Assembly (NCBI GenBank): GCA_019636385.1
Contig: JAHBXT010000003.1
Location: 310,001-374,000, forward strand
Direction of reading: 5' to 3'
Length of the DNA: 64,000 nt
Source: Pirellulaceae bacterium
GTDB taxonomy: Bacteria; Planctomycetota; Planctomycetia; Pirellulales; Pirellulaceae
The position numbers and the translations under genes were made by a program. This document shows, piece by piece, positions 1 through 8,946 of the stretch. Under the pieces are notes generated by a model. That model did no database searches. It saw only the letters and a program-made list of their open reading frames with translations, and was not told the origin of the DNA. Numbering within the stretch: position 1 is the first letter of the stretch; the number at the start of each line of letters is the position of its first letter.

Positions 1-479
1 GTGCCGACGCCGACTATCCGGAGGTGATGGTGCCGATCGACGAGGTTGGTACCGACAGCGTACGCTTGACCGGCATGCCAGCCGAGCATCGTCGCTTCTA
101 TAGCGAGAGTTGGTTTGGTGAGTTTGGAAAGTTGGAAGTTGTCGAGCAGCCCGTGGGCTACATCGCGCCACCATTGAATGGTATTTGGGCCAGTGCGCCC
201 TATTTTCATAACGGAGCAGTGCCAACGTTGTGGCATGTGCTGCATTCAGCCGAGCGACCGCGCGTGTGGTCACGCACCGAAGACGGTTATGATCAGCAAC
301 GCGTCGGGCTGGAGATCGTCACCTTCGATCGCCTGCCAGCCGAAAACCTTTCAGCCGAGGAAAGGCGACGATATTTCGACACCGCGCTTCCGAGCAAGAG
401 CGCGTCCGGCCATTTTTTCCCCGACCCTCTCAGCGAAGATGACAAGCGAGCCTTGCTGGAGTACCTGAAGACGCTCTAG
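1..479 (+). CDS. C-terminal part of a RoxA-like di-heme c-type cytochrome
   Basis: This is the 3' end of a gene that starts left of the window; the frame is open from base 3 to the stop at 477-479. The motif PLNGIWASAPYFHNGAVPTL is the conserved segment that precedes the distal heme environment in RoxA/LigT-type di-heme cytochromes, distant relatives of bacterial cytochrome c peroxidase. The end, LSEDDKRALLEYLKTL, is the usual C-terminal helix of c-type cytochrome domains. No CxxCH heme motif lies inside the visible part, so both would have to be upstream. Such proteins are normally periplasmic and act as oxygenases, peroxidases or electron carriers; which applies here cannot be read from this fragment. 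It is transcribed toward the tRNA-Ser gene and away from the hydrogenase operon. Confidence 0.75.
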   Translation, partial: ADADYPEVMVPIDEVGTDSVRLTGMPAEHRRFYSESWFGEFGKLEVVEQPVGYIAPPLNGIWASAPYFHNGAVPTLWHVLHSAERPRVWSRTEDGYDQQRVGLEIVTFDRLPAENLSAEERRRYFDTALPSKSASGHFFPDPLSEDDKRALLEYLKTL

Positions 480-514
480 ACCGTCGCCCCATCTAGCTAG
501 CGTCGCCAGACGGT
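480..514. repeat. Inverted repeat just after the cytochrome gene
   Basis: ACCGTC at 480-485 and GACGGT at 509-514 are inverted copies starting one base after the cytochrome stop codon. The spacer contains CTAGCTAG and a second GTCGCC. No T-run follows, so a rho-independent terminator is not well supported. The core resembles the hairpins at 7052-7077 and 34276-34294 and the direct repeats at 61101-61130. Confidence 0.4.
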
Positions 515-773
515 GCTCCAGCTGAATTTGACGCAGCGTACACGCCATCTACTGTGTACTCTAAACGTGCTCGCCCATTGTACGGCAAGTTGATTCGCAA
601 GCTTGCCCTGAGCCTGTGACTGCGGTACTTCACGAATTCCTGCCAGCAGATTATGATCTTGCCTGTCGCAAAGGTCTGGTGCACACCAGCCGTTTGTGAC
701 TTCGTTCAGGCGATCGCTAAGCTGCATTTGGTCTGGGACCGGTGAGCTGTTGAGTGGCATGGCTGACCGGAAT
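515..773. other. Non-coding stretch before tRNA-Ser
   Basis: I see no open frame with planctomycete-like coding character, a convincing ribosome-binding site or a family motif. It probably contains the promoter of the tRNA gene. Confidence 0.4.
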
Positions 774-855
774 GGAGGGTAAGCGAATGGCTAGCGGCTT
801 CATTGGAAATGAAGTGCCCCGTAAGGGGTTGCGGGTTCGAGTCCCGTGCCCTCCG
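774..855 (+). tRNA. tRNA-Ser (anticodon GGA)
   Basis: The acceptor strands GGAGGGT (774-780) and GCCCTCC (848-854) pair, followed by discriminator G855, as expected for serine. The anticodon stem is CTTCA/TGAAG with loop TTGGAAA, giving anticodon GGA at 805-807. The long variable arm CCCC-GTAA-GGGG is the class II feature of tRNA-Ser. The T arm is GCGGG-TTCGAGT-CCCGT. No CCA is encoded. The D arm is weak: only two GC pairs can be drawn and position 8 reads A. The opposite strand gives the peptide NPQPL typical of spurious proteins called antisense to tRNA-Ser. Confidence 0.88.
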
Positions 856-1202
856 CTGCAAGAATTCTCGACCGCAACTGGAGCGTGCCCAACCGTCGCT
901 CGGCTGCAGGATGAGGCTCGAAGTGCTATTGATTCTGTAGCCTCCATGCGTCGTCCCCACCTTGCAGTGACTGCGTGACGCATTCGTGCAAAAGGTTGAA
1001 CAGCCGCCACGCACGCCCAGCTTGGGAATGCATTAGCATAGATGTAGCCCTTTTTGTTTGTGCGGGGCCGGCGCGAGGCCAGGCTTCTGGTACCCAGGCG
1101 TGTTTGCCTTCTGCCACACGCTTTGAAGGAGAGTACCATTCAGCACCGCCCCGCTTGTCCCACCCGACAAATTGCATGAACGGTCACGACCGAATGAAGC
1201 TC
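856..1202. other. Spacer between tRNA-Ser and the convergent hyp operon end
   Basis: No credible gene is seen. A 12-base palindrome, CGGTC-AC-GACCG, lies at 1181-1192 just beyond the hypE stop codon, but it is short and lacks a T-tract, so it is at best a weak operon end. Confidence 0.4.
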
Positions 1203-2258
1203 TCAGCAAATCCTGGGCAGCATCGCCCCGGCGGGTAGATCCAGTGGAACATCGCGACCTAGGGAGCGGATGATGGTTACGGGGGCAACGTCGCGGCTGC
1301 GAACGTGACCGACAATGGTTGCGGCGCTGGCAATTTCTGTTTGGCGCAGGGTGTGGATCGCGGACGGGGCGCACTCTTGAGGTACGGCCAGTAGCATGGT
1401 GCCTTCATTGGCCACCAGCAGCGGATCGAGTCCTAACAGTTCGCACAGTCCGCGAGCTTCATCGGCTAACGGGATGTCCCGCTCGTGCAGGGTCAGCGTG
1501 TGATGGCTGGCGGTGGCCCATTCGTGCAGAACGGCGGCTACCCCGCCACGGGTGGCGTCGCGCATGGCTCGCACCGGTATGCCGGCTGCATGCAGCGCCC
1601 GGACAGCGGGCAGCAACAATCCGCAATCGCTACGGATCGTGTGCTGAATGGCCAAGGACTCGCGAGCAGTCATGACTGCCAAGCCGTGCTGCGCAATCGG
1701 GCCGGTAACAATTAATTGGTCGGTCGGTTGCAGAAGCGTCGGCTGGCTGCGCAGTCCAGGCAGCATTCGGCCAACACCGGTGGTGGTCACAAACATCTGG
1801 TCGGCAGCGCCAGCGGGTACGACCTTCGTATCGCCAGCGACGATTTGTACACCAGCCTCGTCCGCCACGCGCTTCATGCTGCGTAGAAACGTTTCCAACT
1901 GAGTCAGCGGAAATCCCTCTTCCAAGATCAGTGCGACGGCAATCCACAACGGCTGCGCGCCTGAAACGGCCAGATCATTCAGAGTACCTGTCACTGCCAG
2001 AGAGCCGATATCCCCGCCAGGAAAGACCAGTGGCGACACGACAAAGGCGTCAGTCGTCATGGCTAATGGACCATCCACGGCTGGCAATACAGCGGCATCG
2101 CCCAGTTCGCGTAAGGTATCTCCACCCAGGATGGGTAGAATCCATTGCTGGATAAGTCGTTGGCTTAGCCGCGCTCCATCACCATGAGCCAAACTGATCC
2201 TTTGGCCATCGGTCAGTAGAGGAACTGGGCAGAGCAAGCCACCCTCCGCGCGATTCAT
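1203..2258 (-). CDS. hypE: Hydrogenase maturation protein HypE
   Basis: HypE dehydrates the thiocarboxamide carried on its own C-terminal cysteine to thiocyanate, the source of the cyanide ligands of the [NiFe] active-site iron. The 351-residue protein has the PurM/AIR-synthase fold signatures: GDAAVLP near residue 53, the TTDAFVVSPLVFPGGDIG segment, and a DATRGGVAAVLHEW loop. It ends in PRIC, the hallmark C-terminal cysteine that receives the carbamoyl group from HypF. It is the last gene of the operon and starts 5 bases after the hypD stop, so it is translated from the same message. Length and motifs match the family; I see no defect. Confidence 0.96.
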   Translation of the reverse strand: MNRAEGGLLCPVPLLTDGQRISLAHGDGARLSQRLIQQWILPILGGDTLRELGDAAVLPAVDGPLAMTTDAFVVSPLVFPGGDIGSLAVTGTLNDLAVSGAQPLWIAVALILEEGFPLTQLETFLRSMKRVADEAGVQIVAGDTKVVPAGAADQMFVTTTGVGRMLPGLRSQPTLLQPTDQLIVTGPIAQHGLAVMTARESLAIQHTIRSDCGLLLPAVRALHAAGIPVRAMRDATRGGVAAVLHEWATASHHTLTLHERDIPLADEARGLCELLGLDPLLVANEGTMLLAVPQECAPSAIHTLRQTEIASAATIVGHVRSRDVAPVTIIRSLGRDVPLDLPAGAMLPRIC

Positions 2259-2263
2259 GAAGT

Positions 2264-3394
2264 CTAACTTTCTGACGGTTGGGGCGAGCCCGCAGTTGTA
2301 TCCACAGCCGCCGGTGAATGGTAGGTGAAGTAGGCCGCGCAGGCCCCTTCGCTAGACACCATCGGTGCACCCAGCGGCTGTTGAGGTGTACAGGTCAGGC
2401 CAAAGTGAGGGCATTGTGGCGGACGCATGCGTCCGGTCATCACTTCACCACTGCGACATCCATGGTCTACGTCGACGGTGCAGGCGGGCTGATCAAGCTG
2501 CGCCAGCGCATCAAATTGTGCGTACTGAGGACGCAGCACCAGCCCTCCATGGGCAATCCTGCCCATGCCGCGCCATGTCTGATCACTGATCTGAAAGACC
2601 TGGTCCAGGAGCCGCTGAGCATTCTCGTTGCCGGCACTACGGACGCTGCGCGGATAGGCGTTCACCACATCAACATCCCCGCATTCCAACATCCGTATAC
2701 ATTCAAAAATTCCTTGTAGCAAATCGACCGGCTCGAAGCCGGTCACTACCACTGGCATGTTGTAACGCTGGACAAACGGTTGGTAAACCTGATGGCCCAT
2801 CACCGTACAGACATGCCCAGCAGCTAAAAATGCTTGAACCTGGTTATGCGGCGCACTGGCGATCGCTTCCATCGCCGGCAACACACGCACATGGACCGAT
2901 AATACTTTGAAGTTTTTCAGTGCTAGTCGCTCCGCTTGTAATACGGCCAAGGCGGTCGCTGGAGCTGTCGTCTCGAAGCCAACCGCCAGGAACACGACTT
3001 GTGACTGAGGCGATTGGCGAGCCATGGTCACCGCATCCAGCGGCGAATAGACGACGCGCACCTCGGCACCGCGACTCTTAGCCTGCTGCAGGCTGCCATC
3101 GGTTCCCGGCACGCGGAGCATATCTCCGAAACTGGCCAAGATCGTTCCCGGTCGCTGAGCCAAGGTAATGGCCTGATCGATGGCCCACACGGGCGATACG
3201 CACACCGGGCAGCCGGGGCCATGCAGTAGCTGCACGGCGTCGGCCAGCGCTTGATCCACCCCGTGTCGCAAAATGCCGTGTGTCTGCCCACCACAGACCT
3301 CCATCAACGTCCAGCGACGCGTGGCCAAACGCTGAATCTTTTCGACCAACTGCGTGGCCGTGCGCGCATCGCGATATTCGTCGACATGTTTCAT
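2264..3394 (-). CDS. hypD: Hydrogenase maturation protein HypD
   Basis: HypD is the iron-sulfur scaffold on which, together with HypC, the Fe(CN)2CO unit of [NiFe]-hydrogenase is built. The 376-residue protein shows CGGQTH at residues 34-39 and GPGCPVC at 59-65, the two conserved cysteine motifs of the active cleft. The C-terminal part carries the conserved cysteines of the [4Fe-4S] site, within DHGCRSGEVMTGRMRPPQC and EGACAAYF. The start codon overlaps the end of hypC by 4 bases, which fits their tight complex and coupled translation. Length is normal for the family. Confidence 0.97.
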   Translation of the reverse strand: MKHVDEYRDARTATQLVEKIQRLATRRWTLMEVCGGQTHGILRHGVDQALADAVQLLHGPGCPVCVSPVWAIDQAITLAQRPGTILASFGDMLRVPGTDGSLQQAKSRGAEVRVVYSPLDAVTMARQSPQSQVVFLAVGFETTAPATALAVLQAERLALKNFKVLSVHVRVLPAMEAIASAPHNQVQAFLAAGHVCTVMGHQVYQPFVQRYNMPVVVTGFEPVDLLQGIFECIRMLECGDVDVVNAYPRSVRSAGNENAQRLLDQVFQISDQTWRGMGRIAHGGLVLRPQYAQFDALAQLDQPACTVDVDHGCRSGEVMTGRMRPPQCPHFGLTCTPQQPLGAPMVSSEGACAAYFTYHSPAAVDTTAGSPQPSES

Positions 3395-3645
3395 GGCTGG
3401 TCTCCGCCGAGTTCTTCGAAAACCTCTGGTTGCGATAGTTGACTCAGCAACTGCTCAGCGGCCTTAGTATCAACCAAACTAATAGCCACACCGGCATGCA
3501 CGATCACATAGTCGCCTTCGCGAGCTTCGGGCACACACGACAGATTGCACACGCGGCGCACGCCCAAAAAATCCACTTCCGCTTCACAGAACGGTGGCTG
3601 TCTTTCAACCCACCGCACCACCTGTCCCGGAATCGCTAAGCACAT
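3391..3645 (-). CDS. hypC: Hydrogenase assembly chaperone HypC
   Basis: HypC is a small OB-fold chaperone that carries the iron unit from HypD to the precursor of the large subunit. The 84-residue protein begins MCLAIPGQV; the N-terminal cysteine at position 2 is the essential ligand residue of the HypC/HupF family. The DYVIVHAGVAISLVD segment is the conserved beta-strand core. It overlaps hypF upstream by 10 bases and hypD downstream by 4 bases, so all three are translationally coupled. Confidence 0.96.
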   Translation of the reverse strand: MCLAIPGQVVRWVERQPPFCEAEVDFLGVRRVCNLSCVPEAREGDYVIVHAGVAISLVDTKAAEQLLSQLSQPEVFEELGGDQP

Positions 3646-5954
3646 GCTGTGGCCTCCACTTGAGCCAGCGCTACGGCCAATTGCCCAGCTGCCAAGCCAC
3701 CATCATTGATCGGAATTTTGGAGGGGATGGCCAGCGCTATACCCGATGATTCTAGGTCTTCGATCATCAATTGCAACAAAACTCGATTCTGAAACACGCC
3801 TCCTGCCAGCACCATCGGCAACTCTGGAAATAGTCGGTGGATTTGGCTGGCTAGTCGAGCGATGGTGCGGTGGAATCTCATGGCTACAGCCGATCGCGGC
3901 AGGCCGTGCTGAAGGTCGCAGACAACTGCACGCATCATCGGTCGCCAATCGAGTTCATGCTCGATTTCCGAGTGAGCTAGCTCCATGGAGTGGATGGGCA
4001 ATGGATAGTGACCGGTGGCCGCTGGATCACACAGCGTTTCAAGCAGTGCTGCGAAGTGTCCTTCATAGCCCACTGACTGGCAACCTAGTTCGCCAGGCAG
4101 AACCAGTGCGGCGACCGCATCGAACAGGCGACCCATGCTCGTGCTCCAAACGGTGGACGGACTGTCTGCCAGCCAGGCCGTCGCCCGCCCACGACTAGTG
4201 GCTGGTACGAAAGGTTGAGCTTGAAACGATCCGTCCCATCTCTGAACCTCACTAATCATGGCTGCTGCAATGCGCCAAGGTTCGGAAATTGCGATCTCGC
4301 CGCCGGGCAATTGAAACGGTCGCAGCGAGGCGACGCGCTTAAAATCACTGAGCGAAGCGACAAGTGTCTCACCTCCCCAAATCAACGTATCGGTGCCCAA
4401 ACCCGTACCGTCCCAAGCCAGTCCAAGCACCTGCTGTTCGCACCAACCCGCCTCCAACATGCCACTGGCGATATGTGCGTGGTGGTGCTGGACAGCAACC
4501 AGACGCAGTGATTGTCTGGCGGCCACTTCCCTGGCCCATTGAGTAGTGAAATAATCCGGGTGGCAATCATGTACAACGACCGTCGGTCGGCAGCCGTATA
4601 GTGTGCAGCAATCGTCGATTTGCTGTATCAGTCTGCGGCGTGATTGAGTTGTAACCATGTCGCCCATGTGTGGTCCCAAGACCGCTTGATAACCATTGCA
4701 CAGCGCCAAGGCAACCTTTTGATGCCCACCGACCGCTACGACCTGGTGTCGTAATAACCGTTCTGGTATTGGCAATGACAAAGGAGCCAAGCCGCGAGCT
4801 GACCGCACCGTGACTTGCCGGCTCCCCACATTTTGAACTACGCTATCGTCGATTGGTCGCCGTATCGTGCGATCGTGGTCGATCCAATGATCAGCCAAGG
4901 GAAACTCGGGGTCTAACTCTTCAAGGCTGCCATAGAGAATCGGCTGACTTTCCACGTTAGCGCTAGTAACCACCAGTGGGCTGATGTGCGCGGCTAGCCA
5001 GACATGCAGCGGCGTTGTCGGCAGCATGATGCCTAGGCTGCCCAGACCGCAGGTGATACTCTCAGGCAACGTCTGACTGCCGACTTGCGGGCTGCGTAGT
5101 TGGCAGATTACGATTGGCCCAGCGGGTCCGGCCAGCGTTACTTCGTCGTCTGGCTGCAGGATGGCCAGTTTTCGCGCCGCTTCCAAATCGGCGACCATTA
5201 CTGCCAGTGGTTTGGCCGGTCGTCCCTTGCAGGTTCGCAAACGCTTGACTGCCAAATCATCAGAGGCATCGACTATGAGCTGATAACCCCCCAGTCCTTT
5301 GACACCTAGAATGCCACCGGATTGCAAGCAGGCCAAGCTCTGGTCCAGGCCAGTCAAGGACGGTCCACAGCGCGGACAGCAAGTGGTTTGTGCGTGAAAG
5401 CGGCGGTCCGAGCTACACTGGTATTCACGTTGACACACATCGCACATTTCGAACGCTGCCATGCTGCTGGAAAATCGCTCGTATGGCATCGTCTCGATTA
5501 TCGAGTAACGCGGTCCGCATTGGCTGCAACTGGTCAGCCAATAGCCATAGCGATGATTATCTGTATTGGCTATCTCCTGGCGACAAGCGCCGCAGACGAC
5601 GCGATCGACGGGAACAGACGTGCGGAGGTTGACTGGGAGTGAGTGTTCGACAATGTGAAACGAGCAGGTGTGGCTAGGCGGAGCGGACTCCAAAAGCATA
5701 TCCGCGACATGGCCTCCCTCAGGACAGGTTGCAGTACACAGCTCAGTGAAACGCCTGATCTTATCGGGTTGGCCTTCGACATGCACCTGAACACCGTGCG
5801 GCGTGTTGGCTACCCAGCCATGCAGATCTAGCTGTTCAGCCAGTCGCGCCAGCGCGGGGCGGTAGCCGATGCCTTGGACCTGCCCCAGCAGCGTCAGACG
5901 CAGAGCCGCGGTTGATCCTACGGTTGCTTGGTGGTCGGTGTCAGTCAGACTCAT
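3636..5954 (-). CDS. hypF: Carbamoyltransferase HypF
   Basis: HypF uses carbamoyl phosphate and ATP to make the carbamoyl group passed to HypE for cyanide-ligand synthesis. The 772-residue protein has the full domain order: an N-terminal acylphosphatase domain (GQVQGIGYRP at about residues 24-33), two zinc-finger-like CxxC pairs between about 120 and 200 (CGAC...CSQCG and CDVC...CCPRCG), a YrdC/Sua5-like nucleotide-binding domain (KGLGGYQLIVDA), and a C-terminal Kae1-like domain with the metal-binding VQHHHAHIASGM motif. Length is typical. Its start overlaps the hypB stop by 4 bases. Confidence 0.96.
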   Translation of the reverse strand: MSLTDTDHQATVGSTAALRLTLLGQVQGIGYRPALARLAEQLDLHGWVANTPHGVQVHVEGQPDKIRRFTELCTATCPEGGHVADMLLESAPPSHTCSFHIVEHSLPVNLRTSVPVDRVVCGACRQEIANTDNHRYGYWLTSCSQCGPRYSIIETMPYERFSSSMAAFEMCDVCQREYQCSSDRRFHAQTTCCPRCGPSLTGLDQSLACLQSGGILGVKGLGGYQLIVDASDDLAVKRLRTCKGRPAKPLAVMVADLEAARKLAILQPDDEVTLAGPAGPIVICQLRSPQVGSQTLPESITCGLGSLGIMLPTTPLHVWLAAHISPLVVTSANVESQPILYGSLEELDPEFPLADHWIDHDRTIRRPIDDSVVQNVGSRQVTVRSARGLAPLSLPIPERLLRHQVVAVGGHQKVALALCNGYQAVLGPHMGDMVTTQSRRRLIQQIDDCCTLYGCRPTVVVHDCHPDYFTTQWAREVAARQSLRLVAVQHHHAHIASGMLEAGWCEQQVLGLAWDGTGLGTDTLIWGGETLVASLSDFKRVASLRPFQLPGGEIAISEPWRIAAAMISEVQRWDGSFQAQPFVPATSRGRATAWLADSPSTVWSTSMGRLFDAVAALVLPGELGCQSVGYEGHFAALLETLCDPAATGHYPLPIHSMELAHSEIEHELDWRPMMRAVVCDLQHGLPRSAVAMRFHRTIARLASQIHRLFPELPMVLAGGVFQNRVLLQLMIEDLESSGIALAIPSKIPINDGGLAAGQLAVALAQVEATACA

Positions 5955-6649
5955 GGGGTTAGCCTAGTCTCTGCTTGAGAGCCCAGCAGAGTTCGCCGTC
6001 TTTCTTCTAGGTGCTCATACCATGTCTGGATGCCCTGACCGCGCAGCGCGCTGATCTGCAGCACTTCTAAATCCGGCTGAACTTGCCGAGCATCCTGAAT
6101 GGCATTGGATACATTGAAGGGTACATAGGGCAACAAGTCCAGTTTGCTAATGACTAACGTGTGGCTGGAACGAAACATTTTGGGGTATTTGCCGGGTTTG
6201 TCATCGCCGTCGGTAACGCTCAGCATAACGACCCGCAGGTGCTCCCCTAGATCGTGGCTGGCCGGGCAGACCAGATTGCCCACGTTTTCGATAAATAGAA
6301 AATCGACTTGCGGATCTCCGAGAGCTTGGAGCCCTCGACCAACCAATGGCAATTCCAAGTGACAGGCTCCACCGGTGGTCAGTTGCGCCACCGGAGTCCA
6401 CGGCGACAGTCGCTGGGCATCGCGATCGGTCTCTAAATCGCCAACCAAAACCGCCATTGTATGACGCCCTTGCCAATGTTTGGCGGTCGCTTCAAGCAGG
6501 GCTGTCTTTCCGGCACCGGGAGATGAGACCATGTTCACGACCAGCGTACCGCGCTTTGTCATACGCCGACGATGTTCAGCTGCGTCAGCCCTCTGTTCCG
6601 CCAACACGTCTCGACGAACTGTCACGCGTAGATGTTCTGTGGTATTCAT
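5951..6649 (-). CDS. hypB: GTPase HypB, nickel insertion
   Basis: HypB is the GTPase that, with HypA, inserts nickel into the hydrogenase large subunit. The 232-residue protein has a P-loop SSPGAGKT at 42-49, a Walker-B-like LVGDLETDRDA, IENVGNLVCPASHDLGE with the conserved metal-site cysteine, and SKLDLLPY in place of the NKxD motif. It lacks the N-terminal histidine-rich stretch or CXXCGC motif used by some HypB proteins to store nickel, so it is the minimal type. It overlaps hypA and hypF by 4 bases each. Confidence 0.96.
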   Translation of the reverse strand: MNTTEHLRVTVRRDVLAEQRADAAEHRRRMTKRGTLVVNMVSSPGAGKTALLEATAKHWQGRHTMAVLVGDLETDRDAQRLSPWTPVAQLTTGGACHLELPLVGRGLQALGDPQVDFLFIENVGNLVCPASHDLGEHLRVVMLSVTDGDDKPGKYPKMFRSSHTLVISKLDLLPYVPFNVSNAIQDARQVQPDLEVLQISALRGQGIQTWYEHLEERRRTLLGSQAETRLTP

Positions 6650-7014
6650 GAGAAGGCTCCTGTCGGCGATACGGAGTGTAGGTCGACGCTGACGAGTATC
6701 AGCGAATCACCGCCAGTAACGCGCAGCTGTCGGCTACTGCAATGCGGGCAGATAAAATTGGCTTTTTCGAGCGTGGCCGAGCGGCCACAGTGTTGGCACT
6801 CGACGCTCAGCGACACACGTTCGACAATCAGCTCGATTTGGCGACCATATTCGTCCAGCGTGCACTGCTGAAATGCGGATTGCAAAAGACAATCTTCGAC
6901 TCCAGAAAGCGGTCCGACCTGAACACACACAGCAGCAATTTCGGTATCGGGGTGTAGTGCATGAACTTGGCCCACCTGCCGCAACAATGCCTGGGCTAGC
7001 GAAAATTCGTGCAT
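6646..7014 (-). CDS. hypA: Nickel chaperone HypA
   Basis: HypA hands nickel to the hydrogenase large subunit with HypB. I take the start at 7014 because the protein then begins MHEFSLAQ; His2 is part of the nickel site and this N-terminus is nearly invariant in the family, while an upstream in-frame ATG at 7047 would bury it. The 122-residue protein has the zinc-finger cysteine pairs C73/C76 and C89/C92. It follows the protease gene after a gap of 60 bases, the only notable gap inside the operon, which contains a perfect palindrome. It overlaps hypB by 4 bases. Confidence 0.95.
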   Translation of the reverse strand: MHEFSLAQALLRQVGQVHALHPDTEIAAVCVQVGPLSGVEDCLLQSAFQQCTLDEYGRQIELIVERVSLSVECQHCGRSATLEKANFICPHCSSRQLRVTGGDSLILVSVDLHSVSPTGAFS

Positions 7015-7051
7015 CGAAGTTAGTCCTTGGCCTATTGGTTCTGACAAAATT

Positions 7052-7077
7052 TAGCCACCGTCGCCCGACGGTGGCTA
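7052..7077. repeat. Perfect 12-2-12 palindrome between the protease gene and hypA
   Basis: TAGCCACCGTCG (7052-7063) and CGACGGTGGCTA (7066-7077) are perfect inverted copies separated by CC. The right arm includes the stop codon of the protease gene (7075-7077). On the transcribed strand the hairpin is followed by AAATTTTG, a weak T-run, so it could act as a partial terminator, an mRNA-stability element or simply a dispersed palindromic repeat. It sits in the only sizeable gap of an otherwise overlapping operon. Confidence 0.7.
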
Positions 7078-7620
7078 CGTTTGTAACTGGCAATGCTCAG
7101 CGATCATCAAGGCCACATTCTCGGCCCAATGGTTGATCTGCGGACTGGGCGGAAGTTGTGCCGCGAAGGAGGCGCCCTGCACGGCCCAGATCGTGACGGA
7201 CGCAGGTAATTGCCCCACGGCTTCAGCTAACTCCAAGGTGGCTTTCAAATCAAAATCGTGCGTACCTGCCCAGCGAAAATCGTCCAATTGATCGTTGGGG
7301 AATTTTAGTTGCCGCACGGAGCCCGGGGTGCCTTTACTTATACAGGCATCCACTACCTGCAGATCCGTAACTCCCTCTAACCAGTTCAGCAGATCGAGCG
7401 GCGTTTGGGCGCTGCGAACGATTACGGACAAGTCCGGCTTCGCTGCGAGTATGCGGGCTACTTCCCAGCCAAGGCGGTCATCGCCATGTGTGCTGCCAAC
7501 GCCGACCACCAGACAAGTGGCGCGGTGCGGCGGCAATTCACATGACCGATCGAATTCAGAACGAACTACCCAATCACCGTCTGGCGAAACACCGCTTTCA
7601 GATTTGCCGACGTCGCACAC
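7075..7620 (-). CDS. [NiFe]-hydrogenase maturation protease (HycI/HybD family)
   Basis: This endopeptidase removes the C-terminal peptide of the hydrogenase large subunit after nickel insertion. The 181-residue protein carries the nickel-sensing loop VVGVGSTHGDDRLGWEVA at about 38-55, with the conserved Asp residues, then the LQVVDACISKG segment equivalent to the second Asp motif, and THDFDLKATLELAE near the usual catalytic His. The first 30 residues are extra and of unknown use; a later start is possible but no internal Met precedes the core. It lies 6 bases downstream of hydA, whose product is its expected substrate. The exact family symbol is not clear from sequence alone. Confidence 0.88.
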   Translation of the reverse strand: MCDVGKSESGVSPDGDWVVRSEFDRSCELPPHRATCLVVGVGSTHGDDRLGWEVARILAAKPDLSVIVRSAQTPLDLLNWLEGVTDLQVVDACISKGTPGSVRQLKFPNDQLDDFRWAGTHDFDLKATLELAEAVGQLPASVTIWAVQGASFAAQLPPSPQINHWAENVALMIAEHCQLQT

Positions 7621-7626
7621 CCTGCG

Positions 7627-8946
7627 TTATCCTCCCCTTTCGATACGTAGTTTCAAAAAATGCGTCGAGCAACTGATGCACGGATCATAGGTCCTAACTA
7701 GCTGTTCGCAACTCAACGCAATCGCTGCTTCCGGCTGCTGGACGATCGACGGCAACAATTGTCGCAAATCGGCTTCGATCTGAGCTTGATTCTGCGACGT
7801 GGGCGGCACAATTTTGGCAAAGGCGATGCGACCTTGGTCGGTGACCTGGTAGCGATGATAGATCAATCCGCGTGGGGCTTCGGTGACTGCACAGCCTGTG
7901 CCGCCCGGACCAGGCGTATGAGGCGCGCGAGGCACAGGTGGCGGACAATAGTCTTTCAGCCACCGCAGACCCTCCTCAAAAGCGTGAACTAGCTCAATCG
8001 CACGAGCGATGATGCTGCGATGTGGATTGTAACACGGCGTCGTGAAGCCAATTTCGTCTGCCACTCGGCGGGCGGTGTCCGAAAGCTGATCGCGATTGAG
8101 ATTGACTCGAGCCAGTGGGCCCACAAAATACTCGCGGCCCGACGGAATTCGACGCGACTGTAACGCTGTCGAATGTGGCACATGTTGTTCGTCGAAGTGT
8201 TGCTCGTACTCCTCGTGCGGTACGCTGAGGCCGTCCGAACAGGCAACGCGGCCTTCGATAATGGCGTATTCGGCGGGATGCTTGAGCGCTACGAAATCAT
8301 AGTTGCCTTGGAAGTCGGGAAACGGCAGGCCAGCTACCCAGCGCGCGGTTTCACAGGCGGCTTGCAGGCCCCACTCAAAATCCGGAATCAGGCCAAGCAG
8401 ATCAGCGCGGGGCGGCAAACGGTAAAATCCGCCCACGGCCAAGTTGACCGGATGGATGGCGCGCCCTCCCAAAACTTCCAGCAAGCGATTGCCATACTTC
8501 TTCATGCGCAGGCCGCGTTGGACTTGTTCTGGAAACTGCCGCGCCAACTCGATCCCGCTCGCACAGCCAAAGAAGTCCGGTGCATGTAATAGGTGAATAT
8601 GCAAGGCATGGCTCTCAATCCATTCACCACAATAAATCAGCCTCCGTAAGTTGCGAATCTCGGGTTGAATAGTCACGCCTAGCGCTGCCTCCAGCGCCTG
8701 GACGGCGGTCATTTGATAGGCGATCGGGCAGATACCGCAAATCCGGGCGGTGATATCGGCTACATCCTCAAAACTGCGATCGCGCAGAAAGGCCTCGAAA
8801 AAACGTGGTGGCTCGTAAATGGCGAGCTGCACGTCACGGACTTGATCGCCATCTAGCTTGACAACTAGAGCGCCTTCGCCCTCGACGCGCGTCAACACGG
8901 GGACGCGAATCAATCGCTGGTTGGCTGAGGAATCAGTCATGGTCAA
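7627..8946 (-). CDS. hydA: [NiFe]-hydrogenase large (alpha) subunit, group 3b
   Basis: This subunit carries the NiFe(CN)2CO active site of a cytosolic bidirectional NADP-linked hydrogenase. In 439 residues, the proximal motif RICGICP places cysteines at 70 and 73 and the distal motif DPCISCSTH places cysteines at 423 and 426. The precursor continues FLKLRIERGG after His429, the ten-residue tail expected to be cut by the adjacent protease. The DPCISCSTH form and the operon order B-G-D-A match the Pyrococcus sulfhydrogenase group (3b). The start may be Met1 or Met3. It overlaps the 3' end of hydD by 14 bases. Confidence 0.95.
   Translation of the reverse strand: MTMTDSSANQRLIRVPVLTRVEGEGALVVKLDGDQVRDVQLAIYEPPRFFEAFLRDRSFEDVADITARICGICPIAYQMTAVQALEAALGVTIQPEIRNLRRLIYCGEWIESHALHIHLLHAPDFFGCASGIELARQFPEQVQRGLRMKKYGNRLLEVLGGRAIHPVNLAVGGFYRLPPRADLLGLIPDFEWGLQAACETARWVAGLPFPDFQGNYDFVALKHPAEYAIIEGRVACSDGLSVPHEEYEQHFDEQHVPHSTALQSRRIPSGREYFVGPLARVNLNRDQLSDTARRVADEIGFTTPCYNPHRSIIARAIELVHAFEEGLRWLKDYCPPPVPRAPHTPGPGGTGCAVTEAPRGLIYHRYQVTDQGRIAFAKIVPPTSQNQAQIEADLRQLLPSIVQQPEAAIALSCEQLVRTYDPCISCSTHFLKLRIERGG

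Noticed and set aside
706..1139. Minus-strand reading frames of 100-140 codons over the tRNA-Ser region
   Set aside because: They run antisense to the tRNA and give the peptides (NPQPL, RNPLRG) that are typical of falsely predicted proteins opposite tRNA-Ser.
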